This document shows positions 9,775 through 18,944 of a DNA stretch of 64,000 nucleotides, piece by piece. The stretch's first letter is position 1. Every line of letters begins with the position of its first letter. The stretch spans positions 124,001 through 188,000 of the forward strand of contig PLWS01000005.1 in assembly GCA_003151115.1 (NCBI GenBank), read 5' to 3'. The notes under the pieces are model-generated. The model saw only the letters and a program-made list of their open reading frames with translations. It did no database searches and had not been told where the DNA came from. Origin of the DNA: Vulcanimicrobiota bacterium. Lineage in GTDB: Bacteria; Vulcanimicrobiota; Vulcanimicrobiia; Vulcanimicrobiales; Vulcanimicrobiaceae. Both the position numbers and the translations under genes were made by a program.

Positions 9775-10611
9775 ATGGCGATCGCACTGGGTTTGCTGGC
9801 TGCAATTTTCTACGGATCCGCCGATTTTTGCGGCGGGTTTGCTACTCGCCGCAGTCCGATGTTTGCGGTCACTGTTATCTCGCAAGCGGTCGGACTCGTT
9901 TTGATCTTGGTCGCGCTGCCGTTCTTTCCGTCGCATCCGACGCTGTGGACACTGGAGACCGGCTTCATCGCGGGCATGTGCGGCGGGCTGGGATTGCTGC
10001 TGCTGTACCACGCGCTTTCGATTGGGAAGATGGGCGTCGTCTCGCCTATTACCGCGGTACTTGCGGCATTGACGCCCCTTATCGTCGGTGCTGCCCGCGG
10101 CGAGCATTTGGGAAACTTCAAGCTTGCCGGCATCGGCGTCGCGCTGCTGGCCGTCATTCTCATCTCGCTTTCAACCGAACCTGACGGTACGGTCGAATTC
10201 TCAACGGCCGGCGTGAAGGAAGCGATCGCATCCGGCGTCATTCTGGGCGGATTCTATACTTTTCTGGCGCTGGGCGGTCAACAGAGCGGGCTGTACCCGA
10301 TCGTTGCAGCGCGCATTGGTTCGATCTCGCTACTGCTGGTCATCGCGCTTGTCATGCGCCGCAGTATCTTGGTTGCGGCGCCTGCAGCGCTCGGAATCAT
10401 TGCGCTAGCCGGTGTGCTCGATATGATGGCTAACGCGTTTTACGTTCTTGCCGCATACGCGGGGTATTTATCGATCGCCGCCGTGCTTACGTCACTCTAT
10501 CCGGCGAGTACGGTATTCTTAGCGCGAATTGTGTTGGGCGAGCGGCTCGCCGCGCTGCAGAAGATCGGTGTCGCCTTTGCGCTTGCCGGCGTCGCGCTGA
10601 TCGCGAGTTAG
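9775..10611 (+). CDS. EamA/DMT-family transporter
   Basis: 278 aa, about ten TM segments, duplicated EamA pattern. Confidence 0.85.
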   Translation: MAIALGLLAAIFYGSADFCGGFATRRSPMFAVTVISQAVGLVLILVALPFFPSHPTLWTLETGFIAGMCGGLGLLLLYHALSIGKMGVVSPITAVLAALTPLIVGAARGEHLGNFKLAGIGVALLAVILISLSTEPDGTVEFSTAGVKEAIASGVILGGFYTFLALGGQQSGLYPIVAARIGSISLLLVIALVMRRSILVAAPAALGIIALAGVLDMMANAFYVLAAYAGYLSIAAVLTSLYPASTVFLARIVLGERLAALQKIGVAFALAGVALIAS

Positions 10612-10814
10612 TCCTCGGGCGGAAACGCTCGAGCGTTCGCACCGGAGAGGGTTGGCGGCAACGGATGCAACTTAGCAGTCACGCCTGCCGAGCCTTCGGT
10701 ATCGTCGGGAGGGTTCGGTGTATCGGGGCCCTGGTTTGGTTTCCGGCTTCCTCGCGCCATTTTCTTACGGCGCCCGATCCGAAAAAACTCGCCCAGTTTC
10801 GTTATGAATGACAT
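10608..10814 (-). CDS. Hypothetical short protein
   Basis: 68 aa; fills an otherwise empty gap; no family recognised. Confidence 0.35.
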   Translation of the reverse strand: MSFITKLGEFFRIGRRKKMARGSRKPNQGPDTPNPPDDTEGSAGVTAKLHPLPPTLSGANARAFPPED

Positions 10815-10848
10815 ACGGCGATCCCCACGTCATGCGCGCGTCACGCGC

Positions 10849-10914
10849 TCCCTTCGACTGGCGTGCTTGCGCACGCTGCTCAGGGTCCTTCGACAAGCTC
10901 AGGATGACACCCCG
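10849..10914. repeat. Intergenic hairpin repeat (copy A): GCGTGC-TTGC-GCACGC followed by TGCTCAGGGTCCTTCGACAAGCTCAGGATGACA
   Basis: Inverted repeat plus a 26-nt 3' module also found at 18917-18942. Confidence 0.8.
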
Positions 10915-10932
10915 ACGGGTTCACCACGACAT

Positions 10933-12009
10933 TTAGAGGCTCGACCACACGTCCAGCTTGCGCTTAACGCGATCGATCACCGCATCCGTGAAATCGGTCG
11001 TCGAGGCGTGGCCGCCGAGATCGCTGGTCGCGATGCCTTCGTGCACCGCCTCGAGCGCGGATTCGTAAATCGCACGCGAAGCGTTCTGCGCGCGCTTGTC
11101 TTCCATATAAGAGAGCAGCGCGCCGGCGGCGAGAATCATCGCCATCGGGTTAGCGACGTTCTTGCCGAACAGGCGGGGTGCCGTACCGTGCGGCGCCTCG
11201 GTCATCACGACCGAGGGTTTGAGCCCTTCCTCGAATGCGAGCAGCACGGACTCTGCGCCGGCGATCGATCCGAAGAGCTGCATCACCAAATCGGAGAGAC
11301 AGTCGCCGTCGCGATTGAGCGAGGGAATGACCAGCGGCATCTCGCCGTCGGTGTTCAGCAGAAGCGCGTAAGTCGCGTCGATGAGTTGCGGATCGTAGGG
11401 AACCTGGGGATGGCGCGCGGCCGCCGCGTCCATCTCTTCCTTGAACATTCCCTCGTAAATTGGGCTGACTGTAAATTTCGGCCCGCCGAAAACTTTCGCG
11501 TGCATGCGCGCGGCATGTACGAACGCATACTCGGCGACCACCTGGCAAACGCTGCGATCGATCGACTCCGTGCGGTACGCGACTTCGCTCGAACCTTCGC
11601 CCTCGCGCCATTCCTTGGCGCCATAGGCGTCGCCGACCGCCATGCGCACGACCGAGATCGGCGCGTGCACGCCCGCGACCGGACGGATGCGCGGCAAACG
11701 CCGCCCCGTGCGCACGATAACTTTGCCGCCGACGGCTTTGCGCAGAATCGCGTTGGGCGACCCGACGTCGTCTTTTTCTTCCGGTGTGATTGTGGCGGCT
11801 TTGAGACCGAAATGCGCCCGCTTCATCGCTTCGGCGGCGTCTTGAACCACGGCGTTGTTGGTTGCGCGTCGATTTTCCAGCGAAAGATCGAACCGCTCCG
11901 TGGCCAGTTCGACGTCGATGACCGAGCGGTCGAGAACGCGCAGCGCTTCGCCCAGCAGCTCTTGTCCGGTCTGGTCGCCTTCGAGAATCACGATGGTCGT
12001 CGGGCTCAA
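10933..12009 (-). CDS. Isocitrate/isopropylmalate dehydrogenase-family protein
   Basis: IVILEGDQTGQE, ALLLNTDGEMPLVIPSLNRDGDCLSD, TEAPHGTAPRLFGKNVANPMAMILAAGALL. TTG start assumed at 12009; the ORF is open further upstream. Confidence 0.85.
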   Translation of the reverse strand: MSPTTIVILEGDQTGQELLGEALRVLDRSVIDVELATERFDLSLENRRATNNAVVQDAAEAMKRAHFGLKAATITPEEKDDVGSPNAILRKAVGGKVIVRTGRRLPRIRPVAGVHAPISVVRMAVGDAYGAKEWREGEGSSEVAYRTESIDRSVCQVVAEYAFVHAARMHAKVFGGPKFTVSPIYEGMFKEEMDAAAARHPQVPYDPQLIDATYALLLNTDGEMPLVIPSLNRDGDCLSDLVMQLFGSIAGAESVLLAFEEGLKPSVVMTEAPHGTAPRLFGKNVANPMAMILAAGALLSYMEDKRAQNASRAIYESALEAVHEGIATSDLGGHASTTDFTDAVIDRVKRKLDVWSSL

Positions 12010-12044
12010 ATGAACTCCTATTAGAATGAAGAAGTAAGCGGTCC

Positions 12045-14327
12045 ATGGCACGCGTGCGCCGCCGGGCGGCGAAATCGCGATTGAATTATGAGATCGCCGG
12101 CATGGCGGCGATCGGCATCGCCGTTCTGCTGGCGGTCGCGCTGACTTTGGCGCCCGCACATGCGGGGGCTGCCGGCGCCGTAACCGCGCGAGCGCTCCAT
12201 TGGACCTTTGGATCAGCTGCCGGACTTTTCCCGGTTTTGATCGCGCTCTTCGGCGCGATTGTCTTCCTGGAGATCAATCTTCCGCGCATCATGGCGACGT
12301 TCGGCGTTGCGGCGTTCGGGTATTTCATCCTCATCGACGCGTCGCTCGCCAAGCGCGGCGGGTTCCTCGGCACCGAAATGTGGCGCGGCCTCTACGCACT
12401 GCTCGGGCTTACCGGTTCGCGGATCGTCATCGGCCTGCTCGCTTTGTTGCTGGCCGTTTGGATCAGCGACGTATCCGTAAAGAAAATCATCGGCTGGCTG
12501 GTATTATTGTTTTCGAAGATTCGCATTCCGAAGGTCACGCTCGCGTTACCGGATGGCCACGAAACCCTGCGCGACGCCTTCGCGCTGCCGGCAACCGATC
12601 CGAATCGCAAAAAGGAACGCGCCTCCGATACTGCCACCGCGCTCGTCGCAGTCGAACCGCTGCTAGTTCCACCTCCCGCGCCGCCTTTGCCTGTCGATTA
12701 TGAGGATGAGGAAGTCCTCGAAGACGACGCAGCTGACGACGAGGACGAGGAAGACGCCGACGACGATCCGGACATCGACGAAGAGGAAGACGACGAAGAG
12801 CTCGACGACGAGGCAGAAGACGACGATCTCGAAGATGAAGACGAAGAAGTTGAGGGCGAGTACGAAGCTCCGGCCGTAGCCGGCGGACCGCGCACCTATA
12901 AACTGCCCGATCTCTCGCTCTTCGATCCGCCGCAGGCGCAAATCGTTGATGAGTCGGCGCGCTCGGCTGTGCTCGAAGACACGCTGGCTTCGTTCGGCGT
13001 CGGCGCGAAAGTCGTGCACATCGAACGCGGCCCATCGGTCACGCGTTACGAGCTAAAACCCGATCGCGGTGTGAAGATTTCGAAGATCGCAAACCTGGCC
13101 GACGATCTCGCGCTGGCGTTGGCCGCGACGAGCGTCCGCATCGAGGCACCGATTCCCGGCAAATCGGCGGTCGGCATCGAGGTTCCAAACAAGACGGTCT
13201 CGATCGTCTCGATTCGCGAGATTCTCGAAGCGCTGCCGCAGCGCGGACAAGTTCCGCCGTTATGGATGGCGCTCGGTAAGGACGTTCCCGGTCGAGCCGT
13301 GTTCGGCGACCTGTCACGGATGCCGCACATGCTGATTGCCGGCGCCACCGGCTCCGGCAAGTCGGTCTGCTTGAATTCGGTCATCGCGTCGCTGCTCGTG
13401 AGTTCAACGCCGGATCAGGTGCAGATTCTGATGATCGACCCCAAGCGCGTTGAGCTGGTGATGTACAACGGCATCCCGCATTTGATCAAAGAGGTCATCA
13501 CGGACCCGCGCATGGCCGCGGGCGCTCTTTTTGAGATGACCAAAGAAATGGATGCCCGGTACGAACGTTTTGCCAAGGCCGGTGTGCGCAAGATCGAAGA
13601 GTACAATGCGAAGTATCCCGATGAGAACTTGCCGTACGTCGTCGTCATCATCGACGAGCTTGCCGACCTGATGCTGATCGCGCCGGCGCGCGTTGAGACG
13701 ACGATCATGCGGCTGGCACAACTCGCGCGCGCGACCGGTATTCACTTAATCGTGGCGACGCAGCGTCCGTCGGTGGACGTCATCACCGGTCTCATTAAAG
13801 CCAACATCCCTTCGCGCATTGCGTTTGCAGTGACGTCGCAGGTCGACTCGCGTACTATTCTCGATATGGTCGGCGCCGAACGGCTGCTCGGACGCGGTGA
13901 CATGCTCTACTTGCCGATCGACTCCCCCAAGCCGATTCGCGCGCAAGGCGCGTTTATTTCCGGCGGTGAGTTGCAGCGGCTGATTCATTTTTGGACGAAA
14001 CAAGCGCGGCCCGATAATCTGCTCGACGTCGACATTCAGCCGCTCGCCGATGAGGAAAAGAAAGATGTCGACCCGCTGGCGTTTGATGCGGCGAAATTTA
14101 TTATCGAGAGCAACTACGCATCAACCGCGTCGCTGCAATCACAATTTTCGATCGGCCATCCGCGCGCCGTGCGCATCATGAAGCAGCTCGAGGATATGAA
14201 GGTCGTGGGTCCGCACGAAGGCACCAAGCCGCGCCGCATTCTCTTCGGGCTCGACGATCTGGAGCGCACGTCCGAGCGTTTCGGGCGCGAGCGGGGACAG
14301 CAAGATCTCTTCGCCGCCGGATCTTGA
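12045..14327 (+). CDS. ftsK: FtsK/SpoIIIE DNA translocase
   Basis: 760 aa; N-terminal TMs, Asp/Glu-rich linker, MLIAGATGSGKSVCLN Walker A, C-terminal gamma domain (STASLQSQFSIGHPRAVRIMKQLEDMKVVGPHEGTKPR). Confidence 0.95.
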   Translation: MARVRRRAAKSRLNYEIAGMAAIGIAVLLAVALTLAPAHAGAAGAVTARALHWTFGSAAGLFPVLIALFGAIVFLEINLPRIMATFGVAAFGYFILIDASLAKRGGFLGTEMWRGLYALLGLTGSRIVIGLLALLLAVWISDVSVKKIIGWLVLLFSKIRIPKVTLALPDGHETLRDAFALPATDPNRKKERASDTATALVAVEPLLVPPPAPPLPVDYEDEEVLEDDAADDEDEEDADDDPDIDEEEDDEELDDEAEDDDLEDEDEEVEGEYEAPAVAGGPRTYKLPDLSLFDPPQAQIVDESARSAVLEDTLASFGVGAKVVHIERGPSVTRYELKPDRGVKISKIANLADDLALALAATSVRIEAPIPGKSAVGIEVPNKTVSIVSIREILEALPQRGQVPPLWMALGKDVPGRAVFGDLSRMPHMLIAGATGSGKSVCLNSVIASLLVSSTPDQVQILMIDPKRVELVMYNGIPHLIKEVITDPRMAAGALFEMTKEMDARYERFAKAGVRKIEEYNAKYPDENLPYVVVIIDELADLMLIAPARVETTIMRLAQLARATGIHLIVATQRPSVDVITGLIKANIPSRIAFAVTSQVDSRTILDMVGAERLLGRGDMLYLPIDSPKPIRAQGAFISGGELQRLIHFWTKQARPDNLLDVDIQPLADEEKKDVDPLAFDAAKFIIESNYASTASLQSQFSIGHPRAVRIMKQLEDMKVVGPHEGTKPRRILFGLDDLERTSERFGRERGQQDLFAAGS

Positions 14328-14529
14328 ACCGTTAATCCCGGACCGTACAGAAATACATCTGCCGGAGGTTTGGCTGTCTCGCTGGAGCCTCGCCGCCGGC
14401 TCGCTGCTTGCGGGCTTCATCGTACTGGCGTTGGCAGTGACGGGAAAAGGCCAAACGCCGGTCGATTCGATGTTGCGAACCATTTTTAGATCCTCATGGA
14501 CCGCCCGGGTTTCTTCCAAGCATTTTTAG
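14320..14529 (+). pseudogene. Possible N-terminal remnant of a PAP2-like membrane protein
   Basis: Open frame reads DLEPLIPDRTEIHLPEVWLSRWSLAAGSLLAGFIVLALAVTGKGQTPVDSMLRTIFRSSWTARVSSKHF*; no good start codon; overlaps the next ORF in another frame. Confidence 0.4.
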
Positions 14530-15056
14530 TGTTTCGTCTCTTCCTTAGCATGGCTGCAATAACAACAGCCGCCGGCCTCGTCCTCACCTCGGCGTTTTTC
14601 CCGAACGTAAAGTATACGGTTCTAAAAGGCTTCTTTGTAGGACCAATTCCGGGTGGCACGATTGCCAGGAAAGAGTCGTTGGTCGCGGCAGAGATTCTTA
14701 TCGGCGTCCTAATTGTTGTTTGGGTTCTGACCAGGACGATGCACTTAGCGCGGGGACTGTCGAGTCTGGAATCAGCAGATAGTTTCCCGAGCTATTGGCC
14801 GGTCATGGCCATTGCTTTTTGGGGAGCAATCGCCACCGTTGCGAGCCGGTTTCATTGGAACGAGGCGCTCCGCAGATCCCTCGTGGCCCTGTTCGTTGGT
14901 TTGGTGCTTTTTTCGATTGCCGCGCCACTTTATTACTTCATCGCATGGCCAACCGATGTTATCGGCGGCGTCTTATTAGGCACGGCCGTGCTGTGTCTGC
15001 TCCAATTCGTTCTTGAACGCTTGAATTTGAGGCTACATGACGACTTCGCAGCATAG
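14496..15056 (+). CDS. Membrane protein with PAP2-like C-terminus (AWPTDVIGGVLLG); catalytic residues apparently missing
   Basis: 186 aa, several TMs; C-terminus matches the PAP2 C3 context but lacks the usual SR...H. Confidence 0.55.
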   Translation: MDRPGFFQAFLVFRLFLSMAAITTAAGLVLTSAFFPNVKYTVLKGFFVGPIPGGTIARKESLVAAEILIGVLIVVWVLTRTMHLARGLSSLESADSFPSYWPVMAIAFWGAIATVASRFHWNEALRRSLVALFVGLVLFSIAAPLYYFIAWPTDVIGGVLLGTAVLCLLQFVLERLNLRLHDDFAA

Positions 15057-15672
15057 GCACGCGTTGGGGCACGTTGTTTCGGCGTGCGTTTTGCTCGCCG
15101 CGTTCTTTTGGCTCGGATTCTACGTTACCAAGCATGGCGAACCGCATGCGTTAAACGTTTTTGCGCTGCAGCTGCGCGGCCAAGGTACGGCGATCGCTTG
15201 GAGATTCACGGAGATGGGATGGGGCTACGTGCTCGGCCCTCTGTACGTCGCGCTTATCGCGCTGGCGATCTTCCGGCCCGAATGGCGCCGGCCAGCGCTT
15301 TTTGCGGTTGCGATCGCGCTCATATGCTGGGGCGCAGCCACGGAGTTCCAACATTTCTTTGCCCGGCCTCGCCGGACCGACTGGCTGATCCGCCACGAAA
15401 CCGCGGGATCGTATCCGAGCTCGCACGCCGCGATCTCGACCGGGTTTTACTTCTTGTGCGGGCTGCTTGCGCTGCGTTCGAACCTGGCAGCATGGCTGCG
15501 CTACACGCTTTTCGTTCTACTGACTTTTGTCACACTAGCGATCATTTGGTCGCGCATTGAGCTGGCCGCCCACAACATTACCGACGTCATCGGCGGCGTG
15601 ATGCTTGCTTTCGTAATCATCTCGCTTGGTGCGGCGGCTCTCGAATTTGCGGGAAGGCCGGTCGTAAGCTAA
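15037..15672 (+). CDS. PAP2-family phosphatase
   Basis: 211 aa; SYPSSHAAISTGF (C2) and SRIELAAHNITDVIGG (C3). Confidence 0.87.
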   Translation: MTTSQHRHALGHVVSACVLLAAFFWLGFYVTKHGEPHALNVFALQLRGQGTAIAWRFTEMGWGYVLGPLYVALIALAIFRPEWRRPALFAVAIALICWGAATEFQHFFARPRRTDWLIRHETAGSYPSSHAAISTGFYFLCGLLALRSNLAAWLRYTLFVLLTFVTLAIIWSRIELAAHNITDVIGGVMLAFVIISLGAAALEFAGRPVVS

Positions 15673-15681
15673 CCAGGGGGG

Positions 15682-16857
15682 ATGCCGCCGACTCCGAAGC
15701 ATCGGCTCATGGCGGCGCACCTGACCGATCCTGCTCTCAAACCCATCGAACGCAAAGTCGAAGAAGGCATCCCGCTTTCCTTAGAAGACGGGGTGACGCT
15801 CTTTGGAACGCGCGACTTGCACTCACTCGGACGGATGGCACGCGCCCAAAAAGAGCGCAAGAGCGGAAAAAACGTCTACTACATTCTCAATCGGTACGTC
15901 AATTCGACGAACGTTTGTTACGCGGGCTGCAAATTCTGTTCGTTTGCGGTGGATGAGTTCAAAGAAACCGACCGCGTCGTGCGCATGGCCGCCGATCAGG
16001 TCATGGCCAAGGCGCTTGAGACCGGCACGAACTTCAATCAGATCCACATCGTCGGCGGACACGATCCGCGCCAACTTTCGCTGGATTACTGGCTACCGCT
16101 GATGCGCCGCTTCAAAGAGCAGGTCCCACACGTTCAGCTCTCGCTGTTCACCGCCGCAGAACTCGATTACATGGCCAAGCGCCACCGCATGAAATATCCG
16201 GAGTTGATCGCGACGCTAAAGTCGGCCGGACTCGACAACGTCAACGGCGGCGGCGCGGAAATCTTTGCGGCCGAAACGCGGGCCAAGATTTGCCCGAACA
16301 AAGTCGGCACCGACAACTGGTTAGAGATCCACGAAGAGTTGCACCGCCAGGGCGTCGCCTCGAACGCGACGATGTTGTACGGACACATCGAATCGCTCGA
16401 AGATCGCGTCGACCATCTGATCCGGTTGCGCGAATCGCAGCGCCGCTCGCCTGGATACAACGCATTTATTCCGCTCGCGTTTCATCCCGACGGCAACGAA
16501 CTCAACGATTGCGGCTGGACGACCGGCCTGGACGACTTGCGCATATTCGCGGTGTCGCGTTTGATGCTCGACAATTTCGACCACATCAAAGCCTATTGGA
16601 TGATCCAGGGCTTGAAAATTTGCCAAGTGGCGCTGCACTTCGGCGCCGACGACATGGACGGCACGCACGGCAGCACCGACGAGGAAATGATCTACCACAG
16701 CGCCGGCACGCAATCGGGACAATATGTCGACGACCGCGAGTTCCGCCGTTTAATTGAAGAAGCCGGCTACGTGCCGGTTCGGCGCAACAGCACCTACGAC
16801 GAGTTCCCGCCCGATTGGACCCCGCCGCCGGCAACGCGTGAAGAAGTTTATGCTTAA
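15682..16857 (+). CDS. mqnE: Aminofutalosine synthase (radical SAM)
   Basis: 391 aa; NVCYAGCKFCSFAV (CxxxCxxC), GGHDPRQLSLDYW, next to mqnA/mqnC. Confidence 0.92.
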   Translation: MPPTPKHRLMAAHLTDPALKPIERKVEEGIPLSLEDGVTLFGTRDLHSLGRMARAQKERKSGKNVYYILNRYVNSTNVCYAGCKFCSFAVDEFKETDRVVRMAADQVMAKALETGTNFNQIHIVGGHDPRQLSLDYWLPLMRRFKEQVPHVQLSLFTAAELDYMAKRHRMKYPELIATLKSAGLDNVNGGGAEIFAAETRAKICPNKVGTDNWLEIHEELHRQGVASNATMLYGHIESLEDRVDHLIRLRESQRRSPGYNAFIPLAFHPDGNELNDCGWTTGLDDLRIFAVSRLMLDNFDHIKAYWMIQGLKICQVALHFGADDMDGTHGSTDEEMIYHSAGTQSGQYVDDREFRRLIEEAGYVPVRRNSTYDEFPPDWTPPPATREEVYA

Positions 16858-17680
16858 CTGCGGCCGCATCAAGTACACGAACGACCTGCCGATCTACGCC
16901 GCCTTCGACGAAGGCGTGCTTGAGTATCCCGGCACGCTGCACGCGGACGTACCGGCCGCGTTGAACCGCATGATGCTCGACGGCAAACTCGACGTCGGCC
17001 CGATGAGTGCTTTTGCTTACGCAGCAGATTTCGAACGGTTCGTTCTGCTGCCCGATCTCTGCATCGGCGCGCGCGATGAGGTTATTTCGGTGGTGCTGGT
17101 CTCGAGCGCTCCGCCGGCGCTGCTCGACGGCGCCGAGATTGCGGTCAGCTCCGAATCGGCCACCGGAAGAAATTTGCTGCGCGTTCTGCTCGAGCGCCGT
17201 TACGGAGTGCACGCGCGTTTCACCGAAACCGCCGACGCCGCGGCGGCCGCCAAAGAAGGCCGCGCCGCGCTGTTGATCGGCGACGCCGCAATCGACGCGC
17301 AGCTCTCGCTGCCGGTGGAGCAAGTCTACGACCTCGGCGCCCTCTGGCACGACTGGACCGGGGAGCAGACGGTTTTTGCCGTGTGGGTGGCGCGGCGCGA
17401 AGTATACGAGCAAGATGCGCAGGGCGTGCGCGCCTGCATGGACGCTCTCACGGACTCCTATACGTGGGCTCGCGGAAATATGGGAACCGTTATCGCGCGC
17501 GCGCAAGAGATTATCGCGCGGCCGCCGGGATTTTACGAGAACTATTTCGCGAAGCTGAACTTCACGTTTCATTCGGCCGCGCAGCGCGGGTTGGCGGCAT
17601 ACTGCCGCGAGCTGCAGGCGATCGGCGCGATAGAAACCATGCCGCGCATCCTACCGGAGGCCATCGGTGTCGGTAGCTAG
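16850..17680 (+). CDS. mqnA: Chorismate dehydratase (futalosine pathway)
   Basis: Internal ATG at 16850 gives MLNCGRIKYTNDLPIYAAF; periplasmic-binding-like MqnA/MqnD fold; gene context. Confidence 0.9.
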   Translation: MLNCGRIKYTNDLPIYAAFDEGVLEYPGTLHADVPAALNRMMLDGKLDVGPMSAFAYAADFERFVLLPDLCIGARDEVISVVLVSSAPPALLDGAEIAVSSESATGRNLLRVLLERRYGVHARFTETADAAAAAKEGRAALLIGDAAIDAQLSLPVEQVYDLGALWHDWTGEQTVFAVWVARREVYEQDAQGVRACMDALTDSYTWARGNMGTVIARAQEIIARPPGFYENYFAKLNFTFHSAAQRGLAAYCRELQAIGAIETMPRILPEAIGVGS

Positions 17681-18749
17681 CCTGCTCGACCGCGCGGCTT
17701 CAGGCGGAAGGCTTTCCCTTGAAGAAGGCGTCCGGCTCTACCGCGAGGCCGACATTCACGATCTGGGCGCCGCGGCGCACGCGCGCCGCATGCAGCTCTA
17801 TCCCGAAGATGTCGTCACCTACGTGATCGACACGACCATAAACTATACAAACGTCTGCAACGTGCACTGCACATTCTGCGCATTTTTCCGTCCCGAAAAG
17901 CACGGCGAAGGCTACACGATGTCGCACGACGACGTGCTCGCGCGCGTGAAGTTCGCGGCCGACCAAGGCGCGACGCAGATCATGATTCAGGGCGGCGTCA
18001 ATCCCGAGCTGCGGTTATCGTGGTTCGAAGAACTGTTCGGACGCGTGCGTGCCGAGTATCCGGCAGTCGATTTACATTCGCTCTCCGTCTCGGAGGTGGT
18101 CGGGCTTTCGACCGTCGAGCAGTTGCCGGTGCCGGAGATCTTGGGACGCTTGCAAGCGGCCGGCATGAAATCGCTACCCGGCGCGGGTGCGGAGATTTTA
18201 GTCGAACGGGTCCGCAAGCGCATCAGCGCGCGCAAGGTCAAGCCGGAGGAGTGGATCGGCGTCATGCGCGAGGCGCAAAAGCTCGGCATGCCCACAACGG
18301 CCACGATGATGTTCGGCTCGATCGAAACCGACGAAGAACGCGTCGAGCATATGGACGTCATCCGCAATCTGCAGGACGAAATGGGCGGCTTCACTGCGTT
18401 CATCCCGTGGTATTACGTGCCGTGGAAGACGCCGCTGCGCGGCAAAGAAGCGACGGGGTTGGAGTACCTGCGTGTGCTGGCGGTATCGCGGCTTTATCTC
18501 GATAACGTTCCGCATTTGCAGGCATCGTGGCTTACCCCGGGACTAAAAATTGGGCAGGTCGCGCTGTACTACGGCTGCGACGACATGGGCGGCACGATTC
18601 TCGAGGAGCAGGTAGTCCACGATGCCGGCTCGACCAACGCCGCCACGCGCAAAGACGTCGAAGAGATCATTATTAAAGCCGGCTTCAAACCCGTCATTCG
18701 CGATACGTATTGGAATTTGCGCGCCGACATGGCGCTCGCCACTGCTTAG
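17667..18749 (+). CDS. mqnC: Cyclic dehypoxanthinyl futalosine synthase (radical SAM)
   Basis: 360 aa; NVCNVHCTFCAFFR, MIQGGVNPELRLSWFE; GTG start. Confidence 0.93.
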   Translation: MSVASLLDRAASGGRLSLEEGVRLYREADIHDLGAAAHARRMQLYPEDVVTYVIDTTINYTNVCNVHCTFCAFFRPEKHGEGYTMSHDDVLARVKFAADQGATQIMIQGGVNPELRLSWFEELFGRVRAEYPAVDLHSLSVSEVVGLSTVEQLPVPEILGRLQAAGMKSLPGAGAEILVERVRKRISARKVKPEEWIGVMREAQKLGMPTTATMMFGSIETDEERVEHMDVIRNLQDEMGGFTAFIPWYYVPWKTPLRGKEATGLEYLRVLAVSRLYLDNVPHLQASWLTPGLKIGQVALYYGCDDMGGTILEEQVVHDAGSTNAATRKDVEEIIIKAGFKPVIRDTYWNLRADMALATA

Positions 18750-18765
18750 AGCAGCATTCATGCGG

Positions 18766-18942
18766 GCCTCGACATGCGCGCCACAAGGGCGCGCTGCTCG
18801 GTCGTCCTTCGACCCTTCGGCTCGCGTTTCTGACGAAACGCTGCTCAGGACAGGCTTGCTCAGGATGACACCCCAGTGGACGCCCCCCGACTGGCGCACT
18901 GTCGTGCGCTGCTCGGGGTCCTTCGACAAGCTCAGGATGACA
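18766..18942. repeat. Array of three intergenic hairpin repeats (copies B, C, D)
   Basis: Stems GCGCGCC/GGCGCGC (18776-18794), GCGTTT/AAACGC (18824-18841), GCGCAC/GTGCGC (18894-18909), each followed by TGCTC(A/G)GG-type sequence. Confidence 0.85.
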
Positions 18943-18944
18943 TC

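Noticed and set aside
12698-12895. Poly-Ser minus-strand ORF
   Set aside because: Reverse reading of the ftsK Asp/Glu codons.
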